Source: an uncultured Candidatus Melainabacteria bacterium (lineage in GTDB: Bacteria; Cyanobacteriota; Vampirovibrionia; LMEP-6097). From it: a DNA stretch of 11,869 bases. Positions within the stretch are counted from its first letter, which is position 1, and each line of letters opens with the position of its first letter. The position numbers were made by a program, and so were the translations under genes. The notes below the pieces were generated by a model. It searched no databases, had not been told where the DNA came from, and saw only the letters and a list, made by a program, of their open reading frames with translations. The DNA is taken from contig CALBDR010000423.1 of assembly GCA_937927525.1 (NCBI GenBank), positions 1-11,869 on the forward strand, given 5' to 3'. This document shows positions 1 through 6,471 of this stretch, in pieces.

Positions 1-79
1 CGTTACCCCCAGTAAAAAACATAGGGGTTAGATTTTCGTTTTGGTTAATGCTAGGTCCAAAAAAACTTGTTTCACTCAT
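1..79 (-). CDS. Start of an unidentified protein, cut by the left edge
   Basis: An ATG at 79-77 opens a frame that stays open to the window edge (26 codons seen, beginning MSETSFFGPS and ending MFFTGGN). It is too short to assign to a family. The start is supported by position more than by a ribosome binding site: a promoter-like TTGACT/TATATT pair lies just upstream, which would give a leader of about six bases with no Shine-Dalgarno. The gene follows the bioY-like gene on the same strand after a 55-bp gap, so it could also be the last member of that operon. The visible peptide is hydrophilic, rich in Ser, Asn and Gly, and has no signal peptide. I am fairly sure a coding start is here but cannot name a product. 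Confidence 0.5.
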   Translation of the reverse strand, partial: MSETSFFGPSINQNENLTPMFFTGGN

Positions 80-84
80 AATTG

Positions 85-119
85 TTAAAATAATATAAAA
101 TTGAAACTTGTTAAGTCAA
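85..119 (-). promoter_or_regulatory. Candidate promoter for the left-edge gene
   Basis: On the minus strand TTGACT (119-114, five of six matches to the -35 consensus) is followed after 16 bp by TATATT (97-92), or after 18 bp by TATTAT (95-90). The predicted transcript start near 85 lies six bases before the ATG at 79. The -35 box is embedded in an imperfect inverted repeat on the plus strand (101-119, ACTT-GTT-AAGT core with TTG/CAA outer arms) that could be an operator. Confidence 0.4.
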
Positions 120-134
120 GAACTGAATATTATA

Positions 135-608
135 TTATACTTCTTTAGGCTTTAGGGTTTTACCATAATAGACAGCTGCAGCTAGGCTGAGATCAAATAT
201 TAGCTGAATTATTGAATAATCAATAAACCTATACGGATTAAAGTTTCCTAGGAGAATTAATAGTAAATTCGCGGTGAAATGTAAAACTAAAAAAGCGAAT
301 AAAGGATTCTTTTTTTTATTTACGAAGGAATAGATACTAAAAGGAATCAAACTAATGATATAAACGATGCTAGGTTCTTTTAAGTAGCTGAGTCCAGCGC
401 CGAAGCTAAAGCAAGGTAAGCCAAATAAACCTAAAATAATAAAGCTCAGGCAGGCTACTGTAGCATAATTTTTTCTAAATGAAATTGCAGCTAGGAAAAC
501 CACTAAGAATAATGGTGAGTATTCATAGCTAAATATTGAAAAAACAGTGTAATTAGCAAGAACTATCAAAGAAAATATGAATAGAGTTCTACTAAAATCT
601 GTGAACAT
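135..608 (-). CDS. bioY: BioY-like membrane protein, probable biotin ECF transporter S component
   Basis: A 157-residue, strongly hydrophobic protein with about six membrane segments (roughly 8-27, 31-44, 49-66, 79-96, 101-121 and 129-149). Residues 63-80 (GLPCFSFGAGLSYLKEPS) match the BioY signature, in which a GLPVF-type turn, a glycine-rich stretch and a G/EP-T/S sequence precede the next helix. The last helix keeps an aspartate (D139) where BioY has its GDL motif. BioY proteins bind biotin in the membrane and work alone or with the shared EcfA/EcfT energising module, which is not in this window. The protein is shorter than the usual 180-200 residues, mainly at the N-terminus. It starts 15 bp after the transketolase C subunit and is probably cotranscribed with it; the only ribosome site is a weak TAAGG overlapping the upstream stop. 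The family call rests on motif pattern alone, and another small S component is possible. Confidence 0.55.
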   Translation of the reverse strand: MFTDFSRTLFIFSLIVLANYTVFSIFSYEYSPLFLVVFLAAISFRKNYATVACLSFIILGLFGLPCFSFGAGLSYLKEPSIVYIISLIPFSIYSFVNKKKNPLFAFLVLHFTANLLLILLGNFNPYRFIDYSIIQLIFDLSLAAAVYYGKTLKPKEV

Positions 609-623
609 ATATCTATTCTAACC

Positions 624-1574
624 TTAAGCAAGGGCTAGGCTAAGTAATTTTTCAGCAGTTAAATCATAGTGATCTAAAAGCTCTTCTGCTTTTCCTGACT
701 GACCGAATAAATCATTCACACCTAGTCTTTTGAATTTAATTTTCTCACTAGCGTTTTCTAAAATTGCGCTGGCAACTGAATCACCTAAACCACCCCAGAT
801 ATTGTGCTCTTCAGCACTAATAACTTTTTTAGTTTTGTTAGCTGAGTTGATAATAGTCTCAGTATCAAGTGGTTTGATCGAAGCAACATTAATTACTTCA
901 ATGCTTTTTCCTTTAGCCTCAGCTTGCTGCGCTGCTTCTAGTGCTCTGCTTACCATAACTCCTGTCGCAACTATAGTTGCATCAGTTCCTTCTTTAAGAA
1001 TATTTGCTTTACCAATTTCAAATTTATGATTTTCATCATGGATAATTGGCACAGCCGCTCTTCCTAAGCGAACATAAACAGGTCCATTATATTCAGCTAT
1101 AGTTCTAATCACTTGTTCAGTTTCTACGCTATCAGCTGGAACTATAACGGTCATCCCAGGGATAGCTTTCATTAATGCTATGTCTTCGATGATTTGGTGA
1201 CTAGCACCATCTTCACCTACTGTAAGCCCTGAGTGAGTAGCACAGATTTTCACATTTGCGTGGTTATGAGCTACAGAGTTTCTAACCTGCTCCCAAGCTC
1301 TTCCAGTCGCAAACATAGCAAAGCTACTAGCAAAAGGAATTTTTCCAGCTTTTGCTAATCCAGCTGCTGTCGAAATCATGTTCGCTTCAGCGATTCCCAT
1401 ATTAAAGAATCTTTCAGGGAATTCTTTAGCGAAGTGTTTAGTTTGAGTACTTCCTGATAAATCAGCATCAAGTACTACTATGTCATTATTCTCTTTTCCT
1501 AGCTCTAGAAGAGTCTTACCATAAGCTGCTCTTGTAGCTATTTTTTCTGTGGATAATTCAATCGCTGCGCCCAT
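624..1574 (-). CDS. Transketolase, C-terminal subunit
   Basis: A 316-residue protein corresponding to the pyrimidine-binding and C-terminal domains of transketolase. The two-subunit enzyme moves two-carbon ketol units between sugar phosphates in the non-oxidative pentose phosphate pathway, using thiamine diphosphate at the interface of the two chains. NMGIAEANM (58-66) contains the glutamate (E63) that activates the cofactor's aminopyrimidine ring. The following block THSGLTVGEDGASHQ is the histidine-containing active-site segment. The C-terminal part from about residue 190 has the Rossmann-like transketolase C domain, with SAEEH and GGLGD turns. It begins two bases after the stop of the N-terminal subunit gene, with AGGAG eleven bases before the ATG, so tight translational coupling is likely. 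Split transketolases of about 280 plus 315 residues are known in archaea and several bacterial phyla, so this is a normal form and not a broken gene. Residual ambiguity is with other two-chain thiamine enzymes such as DXS or E1 beta, but the sequence fits transketolase best. Confidence 0.93.
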   Translation of the reverse strand: MGAAIELSTEKIATRAAYGKTLLELGKENNDIVVLDADLSGSTQTKHFAKEFPERFFNMGIAEANMISTAAGLAKAGKIPFASSFAMFATGRAWEQVRNSVAHNHANVKICATHSGLTVGEDGASHQIIEDIALMKAIPGMTVIVPADSVETEQVIRTIAEYNGPVYVRLGRAAVPIIHDENHKFEIGKANILKEGTDATIVATGVMVSRALEAAQQAEAKGKSIEVINVASIKPLDTETIINSANKTKKVISAEEHNIWGGLGDSVASAILENASEKIKFKRLGVNDLFGQSGKAEELLDHYDLTAEKLLSLALA

Positions 1575-1576
1575 AA

Positions 1577-2413
1577 CTATTTCAACTCCTCTAAAGCTTT
1601 TTCTAAATCTTCATCTTTTGGAGCTACTCCATGCCAAGAAACTTGGTCTTCCATGAATGAAACTCCTTTACCTTTAACAGTGTTAGCGATGATTATAAAA
1701 GGCTTATCTGAACTTTCAGCTGTTTTGTATGCTTTTTCTAATGCTGAATTAATTTCTTCGACATTGTGTCCATCTATCACGGTAGTATTCCAATTGAAAG
1801 CTCTAAGTTTATCTTCAAGAGGATTTAGTGCCATAGTGGTTTCTGTGAAACCATCTAACTGAATTCTATTTCTATCTATAAAAACTACTAAGTTATTTAA
1901 TTGGAAGTGAGCAGCTGCCATAAAAGCTTCCCATGATTGACCTTCTTGAAGCTCACCATCACTTAGGATAGCAAAAACTTTACGATTCGTTTTATCAAGC
2001 TTTGCTGCAATGGCAAAGCCATTAGCATTAGAAAGTCCGTGACCAAGTGAGCCTGTCGACATCTCAACTCCTGGAACTCTTACACAATCGATATGTCCTT
2101 GGAATGGAGAACCTAATTTTCTAAAGTTAATGGTATCTTCGATATTAAAGAAACCAGCTAAACCTAAAGCAGAATAAACGGCTGGAGAAGAGTGACCTTT
2201 ACTTACTACTAAAATGTCTCTATCTTCAGACTTAGGGTTTTTCGGGTCATGTTTTAAATGACCACCGAAGTATAGAGTCGCCAAAATATCAGCTATTGAA
2301 AGTGAGCCACCTGGGTGACCTGATTTTGCAGCGTGTATCATTTTCAATGAATTGATACGTATCTGAAGAGCTTTCTCTTTTATAGTTTCAAAATTTAATA
2401 CTTGACTTGACAT
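1577..2413 (-). CDS. Transketolase, N-terminal subunit
   Basis: A 278-residue protein equivalent to the diphosphate-binding domain of transketolase. AKSGHPGGSLSIADILATLY (29-48) holds the conserved HPG segment, SKGHSSPAVYSALG (71-84) the KGH motif, and STGSLGHGLSNANGFA (119-134) the GSLGQGL-type motif. SDGELQEGQSWEA (151-163) followed by IDRNRIQLDG (179-188) is the thiamine-diphosphate/metal motif; its first residue is Ser where Gly is usual. The protein stops about where full-length transketolase would enter its second domain, and that domain is encoded by the gene two bases downstream. The ATG at 2413 has no evident Shine-Dalgarno. The 74-bp upstream gap holds a hairpin at the sigma gene's stop codon and a 10-bp palindrome (GCAATATTGC, 2446-2455). 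Identification is firm from motif order and pairing with the neighbour. Confidence 0.94.
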   Translation of the reverse strand: MSSQVLNFETIKEKALQIRINSLKMIHAAKSGHPGGSLSIADILATLYFGGHLKHDPKNPKSEDRDILVVSKGHSSPAVYSALGLAGFFNIEDTINFRKLGSPFQGHIDCVRVPGVEMSTGSLGHGLSNANGFAIAAKLDKTNRKVFAILSDGELQEGQSWEAFMAAAHFQLNNLVVFIDRNRIQLDGFTETTMALNPLEDKLRAFNWNTTVIDGHNVEEINSALEKAYKTAESSDKPFIIIANTVKGKGVSFMEDQVSWHGVAPKDEDLEKALEELK

Positions 2414-2468
2414 GATTACTAAGGCTATTTATTACTCGACGTTGAGCAATATTGCAATCATAACAAAG

Positions 2469-2490
2469 TAAAGCCTAATTGATGGCTTTA
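2469..2490 (-). terminator. Weak terminator-like hairpin at the sigma gene stop codon
   Basis: TAAAGCC (2469-2475) and GGCTTTA (2484-2490) form a perfect seven-base-pair stem with an eight-base loop. The upstream arm on the minus strand begins with the sigma gene's own TAA. The RNA continues with a U-rich but interrupted tract (CUUUGUUAUG). Because the tract is poor it may only reduce, not stop, transcription into the transketolase genes. Confidence 0.35.
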
Positions 2491-3462
2491 ATTTAAAAAT
2501 TCTTTAAGATCTTTAATGTCTTTAGCGTAAAGTTTGAGTTTTCTGAGGGCTCTTGCTTCAAATTTTTTGACTTGAGCTTTAGGTATCTCTAAAATTTCAG
2601 CTAATTCATCATTTTCATAGGTGCGATCAGCAGCGATTCCATACTTTAAGAATAAAATGTTTTGTTCAATTTCTGTAAGCTCTTCGATAATATTTTTAAG
2701 TTCACCCCTAAGTAGAGTTGAGTTGGTATGTTCATCTGGTGATTTAAAGGCGTTATTACTAGCGATGAAGTCAGATATATCTACTCCCTCTTCGCCTTTT
2801 AATTTCGTAGACATAGAAACAGTTTTAATTTGTAGATTTTCAATCTCTTCTAACTTATCCATACTGATATCTAACTCTTTAGCTATTTCTTCTGGCTTAG
2901 GATCTCTATTGAGGACTTGACGTAGTTCTAACTTAACTTTGTTAAGTTTACTTGCCATTTCAATCATATGAACTGGAATTCTGATAGTTCTAGATTTATC
3001 AGCAATAGACCTACTGATTGATTGCCTGATCCACCATGTTGCAAATGTGCTGAATCTATAACCTTTTCTGAAATCAAACTTAGCAGCAGCTTTCATGAGC
3101 CCTAAATTACCTTCCTGAATAAGATCAAGTAACTGATTAGAGTTTCTAGCGTAACGTTTAGCTATACTAACGACTAACCTTAAGTTAGCTTGAACTAAAG
3201 CTCTTTGAGCTCTATCTGAAATTTCTTCGTCTTCTGAACGGATGTCTCGAGCTATCTCAATTTCTCTCTCAGAGTTAATGGTCGGTATTTTTCCGATTTC
3301 TTTTAGATATAAGTAAACACTATCATTTATTAGAGCTGCTTTCTCGCTTTTGCTCTGTTTAAGAAGGTCGGCATTATCGGTGTCGAGGTCCTTCTGGAAC
3401 TCTTTTACCTCATCGATGTCTGACTCACTTGGGCCAATTAATAGATCTTCTTCTCGTGCCAT
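2488..3462 (-). CDS. Sigma-70 family RNA polymerase sigma factor with atypical -35 recognition helix
   Basis: A 324-residue sigma factor with regions 1.2 (about 47-75), 2 (about 86-160), 3 (160-240) and 4 (about 255-312), but only a 46-residue acidic N-terminus in place of full region 1.1. Region 2 is close to the primary/group 2 type: LLDLIQEGNLGLMKAAAKFD (111-130), then FATWWIRQSISRS with the -10-reading glutamine (Q147). H165 and E168 in IPVHMIE match the residues that read an extended -10 TG. Region 4.2 is unusual: where sigma-70 has TRERIRQ in its recognition helix, this protein has PKAQVKK (294-300), while the following FEARALRKLK is conserved. This suggests altered or relaxed -35 reading. 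It lies 65 bp after the desulfurase gene on the same strand. It could be a group 2 sigma or a diverged primary one; the short N-terminus favours the former. Confidence 0.9.
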   Translation of the reverse strand: MAREEDLLIGPSESDIDEVKEFQKDLDTDNADLLKQSKSEKAALINDSVYLYLKEIGKIPTINSEREIEIARDIRSEDEEISDRAQRALVQANLRLVVSIAKRYARNSNQLLDLIQEGNLGLMKAAAKFDFRKGYRFSTFATWWIRQSISRSIADKSRTIRIPVHMIEMASKLNKVKLELRQVLNRDPKPEEIAKELDISMDKLEEIENLQIKTVSMSTKLKGEEGVDISDFIASNNAFKSPDEHTNSTLLRGELKNIIEELTEIEQNILFLKYGIAADRTYENDELAEILEIPKAQVKKFEARALRKLKLYAKDIKDLKEFLN

Positions 3463-3527
3463 TGAAGATATGTGTTTTCTACCCTACTATGATCCTTTAC
3501 CCTTTTTTTTCTATTCCAAAACCAGTA

Positions 3528-4682
3528 TTAATTGATTTGCTTTAGGATCTCGAGGAATTGAGAGATTTCTTCTTCGGTATTCATCCAAGAAAGTGATAAT
3601 CTGATAGATTTTCTCGCTATTTCTTCAGGAATTTTACATGCTCTCAGTACATATGAGCTTTCAATAATAGCTGTATTAGCTTTATTTGAGCTACAAGCTG
3701 AACCAGAGCTTACAAAGACTCCCTTTAAATCTAATTGTAGTACAAGTTGCTCACTTGTAAACTTTAGATTCGTTAAAGCAAAGTTTAAATTTGAGCATAA
3801 TCTTTGATTTAAATTCTTAGGTCCATTTAGTCGAAAGCCATTGATCTTTTTTAGAGCTTTTAGTAATTTATCCCTTAATTCTTTAGTTTGCTGAACTTTT
3901 TTCTTATCTGAGGATAATTCTATGGCTTTTATGAAGCCTAAAATACCTGGTAAGTTCTCTGTCCCAGATCGAAAGTTATTTTCTTGAGAGCCACCGATAA
4001 TTAAAGCTTTATCTTTTAAATGCTTTTCAGCAGCTTTCGCCATATATAAAAATCCGACACCTTTAGGACCATGAAGTTTATGAGCTGAAGCAGAGATAAA
4101 GTCTAGGTTAAACTTCTTAACATTAATGGGAACTTTCGTTAAGCTTTGCACACAGTCACTATGAAATATTGCACCGTGCTTTTTACAGATTTTCCCTATT
4201 CCTTCTATATCCTGTATGGTTCCAATTTCACTGTTAGCATGCATTATCGATACCAAAACTTTCTTACTAGCATTTTCTTTAAGGTGCTTATCAAGTTCCT
4301 GAATACAAATGAAGCCTTCTTGATCTAATTCAAGCCAAATAATTTCTTTACCTGTAGCTTTTGCTGGTTCAATTACACTTGCATGTTCACTAGGGCTAGT
4401 AATTATTAGCTCATAGTCACAAAGTTTAAAAACAGTATTGTTAGCTTCAGTAGCGCCACTTAGGAATTTTATTTCCTCTAGCTTCGCATTTATTTCACTT
4501 GCAAGTCTTTCTCTTGCTTTAGTTAGCAATTTTTTGGATTTTCTGCCTGCACTATGAATACTGCTAGGGTTAGCAAAGTTACTTCGAAGGCTTTCATGCA
4601 TAGATTCGATTACATCTTCTGCAAGAGGGGTCGTAGCAGAGTTATCGAAATAAATATTTACTTTTTCTTTCGAGCTAAGCAT
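3528..4682 (-). CDS. nifS: Cysteine desulfurase, NifS/IscS family
   Basis: A 384-residue class V aminotransferase-fold enzyme that takes sulfur from cysteine as an enzyme persulfide, for Fe-S clusters and tRNA thiolation. Visible features in order: YFDNSATTP (11-19) at the N-terminus; GATEANN (76-82); H100 stacking on the cofactor; HSDCVQS (174-180) with the PLP-binding aspartate D176 and Q179; SASAHKLHGPKGVG (197-210) with Schiff-base lysine K202; RSGTEN (238-243); and the catalytic cysteine C330 in SSGSACSS. The SGSAC loop is of the group I type. C177 replaces the alanine usual after the PLP aspartate. No scaffold (IscU/NifU), IscR or thiI gene is adjacent, so the recipient pathway cannot be read from context. 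No earlier start exists with a ribosome site; a -10-like TATAAA ends seven bases before the ATG, which predicts a leaderless message. The symbol is generic for the family. Confidence 0.93.
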   Translation of the reverse strand: MLSSKEKVNIYFDNSATTPLAEDVIESMHESLRSNFANPSSIHSAGRKSKKLLTKARERLASEINAKLEEIKFLSGATEANNTVFKLCDYELIITSPSEHASVIEPAKATGKEIIWLELDQEGFICIQELDKHLKENASKKVLVSIMHANSEIGTIQDIEGIGKICKKHGAIFHSDCVQSLTKVPINVKKFNLDFISASAHKLHGPKGVGFLYMAKAAEKHLKDKALIIGGSQENNFRSGTENLPGILGFIKAIELSSDKKKVQQTKELRDKLLKALKKINGFRLNGPKNLNQRLCSNLNFALTNLKFTSEQLVLQLDLKGVFVSSGSACSSNKANTAIIESSYVLRACKIPEEIARKSIRLSLSWMNTEEEISQFLEILKQIN

Positions 4683-4718
4683 TAAATATTTATATTAGCT
4701 TATATAGTAAACCTCCAA
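4682..4718 (-). promoter_or_regulatory. Candidate promoter of the cysteine desulfurase gene, predicting a leaderless mRNA
   Basis: On the minus strand TTGGAG (4718-4713) and TATAAA (4694-4689) are separated by 18 bp. Counting seven bases from the -10 puts transcription start at 4682/4683, the A of the ATG or one base before it. There is no Shine-Dalgarno in the upstream 30 bases. The region is so AT-rich that alternative -10 choices exist. Confidence 0.4.
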
Positions 4719-4725
4719 AGGAGAC

Positions 4726-4777
4726 TTTCTAAAAAAAAGAGTGATAAGCAAGATTCTTATTACCTTATTTTTAGAAA
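4726..4777. promoter_or_regulatory. Two-part hairpin in the divergent spacer upstream of the desulfurase gene
   Basis: An outer perfect 10-bp stem (TTTCTAAAAA at 4726-4735 with TTTTTAGAAA at 4768-4777) encloses a small internal loop. Inside that is an inner 8-bp stem (GTGATAAG at 4741-4748 with CTTATTAC at 4756-4763, one G.T pair) and a seven-base loop. Read on the minus strand, the inner hairpin is followed by eight T; on the plus strand by five. It could be a weak bidirectional terminator, an attenuator for the desulfurase, or the end of a small RNA. The rest of the 4683-4924 spacer shows a possible extended -10 (TGCTTTACT, 4863-4871) for the rightward gene and nothing else I recognise. Confidence 0.4.
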
Positions 4778-4924
4778 ACTTTTTGTAGGGAGATTAATTT
4801 TCTTTGATTTTTGAAAAATATTAGAAAATTTTTTATCCCTTAACCAGAGCTTAATATCTACATGCTTTACTTAAATCGTGAAATCAGGATCAAACTAAGG
4901 AAAAGATTCTAGAGGAGACGAAAA

Positions 4925-5209
4925 ATGAGCAGAGTAGACAGTATAGGAATTAATGAAGAGATTGTAAAGGGTGTTATTGACCCATTAAAATATCAAGGAG
5001 ATGGTGTATTTGATCCACATGAAGATGGCTTAGATATTGACAATGAAGATAATACTATGACTGGGCTTTCAGCTGAACAGATCCAATTGGATCCAGCTGC
5101 TGCCAGACAAAAGATTAACCAAATGATGAGCGAAGTAGCACAAGGTTATGGACCTAAGCTTAATGGTGAAAGCGCCTATAAAGAAGCAAGAGGCGTAGTC
5201 AGCTAATAA
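4925..5209 (+). CDS. Small acidic protein of unknown function
   Basis: A 93-residue protein ending with TAA at 5204-5206, so the true end is 5206 and the three following bases are spacer. I do not recognise a family. It has no signal peptide, membrane segment, cysteine or tryptophan. The middle (about residues 24-45) is packed with Asp/Glu/Gly in a pattern recalling calcium-binding DxDG-type loops (GDGVFDPHEDGLDIDNEDN), but it lacks a complete EF-hand loop with the position-12 glutamate. The second half (47-75) looks helical, with a run ARQKINQMMSEVA that could be amphipathic. It has the best ribosome binding site of the window (AGGAG at 4913-4917, seven bases before ATG), suggesting strong translation from a leadered message. 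It is divergent from the desulfurase and converges on adenosine deaminase four bases beyond its stop. The coding call is supported by the ribosome site, the uninterrupted frame and tight packing with the neighbour. Confidence 0.75.
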
Positions 5210-5216
5210 ATTAGCT
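5201..5216. terminator. Hairpin spanning two convergent stop codons
   Basis: AGCTAA (5201-5206) and TTAGCT (5211-5216) form a perfect six-base-pair stem with a four-base TAAA loop. Each arm contains the stop codon of one of the two convergent genes. Neither side has a real U-tract, so it is a weak bidirectional terminator at best. It may instead mark the 3' ends or stall colliding polymerases. Confidence 0.35.
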
Positions 5217-6311
5217 AAAGTGAGATTTTACTCTAAACATCGATCTGAAACCACAAGCAAGAAGACTTTCAACATTTGCTCCACTTAAGTTGAAAGTCTC
5301 TTGCATTTTGTATATTTCCTCGCTAACAGTGGTGTTAGAGACGGTCGTATTATCAGTACAAGGACTTAAAAGTAAGCCAGCATCTAACATTTTCTTAAAG
5401 CTGTGATTTTCTGGTTTCATTTCCAGTTCAGGAAGAGTTTGTAGATTACTAGTTAAGCAAACTTCAATGCAGATTTTATTATCAATCATATTTTTAATCA
5501 GTTCTGTTTTTTTACTTTCTGGGTAAGGGTAGTTAGCATTAAATAAGTTCACCCCATGTCCGATTCTTTTAGCATTCGCAATTTCTATAGCTTCCACTAT
5601 ACTCTCAGGACCAGCTGCTTCACCAGCATGAATAGTTTTAGTTAAATCTGCCTTATGAGTAAGCTCAAAAGCTTCTTTATGAAGTGAAACCGGGAAACCA
5701 TTTTCAGGACCAGCTAAATCAATATTATGGATCGGTAAATCTGTTTTTTCTCTTATAGACAGTAATTCTTCGATGTAGCTTTTACTATCAGTTGGAGACC
5801 AGTGTCTCATAATACAAAGAATATGAGTATATGAAAACTCTTTATCTGCCCATGGATATTGGTCTAAATTATTTTTAATTTCATCACTAGACTTGATGAT
5901 TTCGTTAATTTCTTTACTAGCTTTGCTTAAACCTTTTTCGATGGATGTAATAATGTCTTGGTTATTATATAAATTCTTTTCATTAAGCATCAAAGATGGA
6001 CAATACCTAGGTTCGATTCTATAAACACCGTCATTAAATGCATCATAGGCAAACTCATAAGCTGCTTGTTCAAGGTTCTCTAAATCCATAAGAGCAGCAC
6101 AGGTATATCCGAAGCACTCCAGATACTCAGGAAGGTCTTTATACTGATCTTTAAAAACTAATTCTTTTAAGCCCTCAACTGTATACGAAGGCAACTCAAT
6201 CTTTAATTTTTTAGCAAATTCAATGAGACTACTTAAGCGAATAGATCCATCTAGGTGAACATGTAAATCTGTTTTCGGGAGTTTTTTAATTTCTTCTAAT
6301 GTATAAGGCAT
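5211..6311 (-). CDS. add: Adenosine deaminase
   Basis: A 366-residue metal-dependent hydrolase that deaminates adenosine and deoxyadenosine to inosine forms in purine salvage, in the cytoplasm. Metal and catalytic residues are all in place: TDLHVHLDGS (14-23) with zinc ligands H17 and H19; DLAGPE (198-203) with the substrate-binding glycine; HAGEAAGPESI (228-238) with zinc ligand H228 and catalytic E231; RIGHGVNLF (249-257) with H252; and CTDNTTVSNT (318-327) with zinc-binding D320. The usual TDDP is TDNT here, a variant I recall from other bacterial adenosine deaminases. A charged stretch around 131-158 (KEINEIIKSSDEIKNN and after) looks longer than in the E. coli enzyme. The ATG at 6311 lacks a Shine-Dalgarno; an extended -10-like TGCGATAAT sits ten bases upstream of it (see the promoter entry), again predicting almost no leader. 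Adenine deaminase of the same fold is the main alternative, but the motif set fits adenosine deaminase. Confidence 0.92.
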   Translation of the reverse strand: MPYTLEEIKKLPKTDLHVHLDGSIRLSSLIEFAKKLKIELPSYTVEGLKELVFKDQYKDLPEYLECFGYTCAALMDLENLEQAAYEFAYDAFNDGVYRIEPRYCPSLMLNEKNLYNNQDIITSIEKGLSKASKEINEIIKSSDEIKNNLDQYPWADKEFSYTHILCIMRHWSPTDSKSYIEELLSIREKTDLPIHNIDLAGPENGFPVSLHKEAFELTHKADLTKTIHAGEAAGPESIVEAIEIANAKRIGHGVNLFNANYPYPESKKTELIKNMIDNKICIEVCLTSNLQTLPELEMKPENHSFKKMLDAGLLLSPCTDNTTVSNTTVSEEIYKMQETFNLSGANVESLLACGFRSMFRVKSHFS

Positions 6312-6312
6312 A

Positions 6313-6329
6313 GCTTAATATTATCGCAG
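6313..6329 (-). promoter_or_regulatory. Extended -10 element upstream of adenosine deaminase
   Basis: The minus strand reads TGCGATAAT (TG, one base, GATAAT), followed by ATTAAGCT and then the ATG. No convincing -35 box lies 16-18 bp upstream. Start of transcription would be two to three bases before the ATG. An alternative -10 (TAATAT, two bases on) would place it exactly on the ATG. Confidence 0.35.
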
Positions 6330-6374
6330 AGTTTAACTGTAAATTTTTAATTCAAGTTTATATGTGAAATAAAA

Positions 6375-6460
6375 TGGTGTCTAAGATGAGACTTGAACTC
6401 ATACGACCTAAAGGTCACTACCCCCTCAAGATAGCGCGTCTACCATTCCGCCACTTAGAC
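6375..6460 (-). tRNA. tRNA-Leu, anticodon GAG
   Basis: The minus strand folds as a complete class II tRNA of 86 bases. The acceptor stem is GTCTAAG/CTTAGAC (6460-6454 with 6385-6379) with discriminator A and an encoded CCA (6377-6375). The D arm starts TGGCGGAATGGTAGACGC. The anticodon stem CTATC/GGTAG holds the loop TTGAGGG, giving anticodon GAG. A variable arm (TGACCTTTAGGTC region) and a T arm with GAGTTCAAGTCTC follow. Leucine identity is supported by A73, the long variable arm and the GCGGAATGGTAGACGCG core, close to E. coli leucine tRNAs. It is followed by TTTTATTT, which may help end transcription. It sits between the adenosine deaminase gene (same strand, 63 bp downstream) and the divergent lipoprotein gene. 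Confidence 0.96.
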
Positions 6461-6471
6461 TAGTGGGTGTC

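Noticed and set aside
5..27. ACCCC/GGGGT inverted repeat at the left edge as a terminator
   Set aside because: It lies inside the coding frame that starts at 79 and has only five pairs.
730..1029. 99-codon plus-strand open frame inside the transketolase C subunit gene
   Set aside because: It is antisense to a firmly identified gene, its composition reflects the opposite strand, and it resembles nothing. The same holds for the antisense frames at 1653-1862, 2621-2920, 3350-3535, 4146-4328 and 8651-8833.
1577..1579. Transketolase gene broken by a frameshift between the two halves
   Set aside because: Each half has its own start, the second has an AGGAG ribosome site, both have complete domain boundaries, and split transketolases are a known natural form.
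2435..2455. Palindromes CTCGACGTTGAG and GCAATATTGC upstream of transketolase as regulator operators
   Set aside because: Both are short, match no operator I know, and are expected now and then by chance in such sequence.
4994..5060. EF-hand in the 93-residue protein
   Set aside because: The acidic segment lacks the full 12-residue loop pattern with a terminal glutamate, so calcium binding is mentioned only as a possibility.
6312..6374. Purine riboswitch upstream of adenosine deaminase
   Set aside because: The gap to the tRNA is 63 bp and shows no conserved three-way junction elements; a promoter very close to the ATG leaves no leader.
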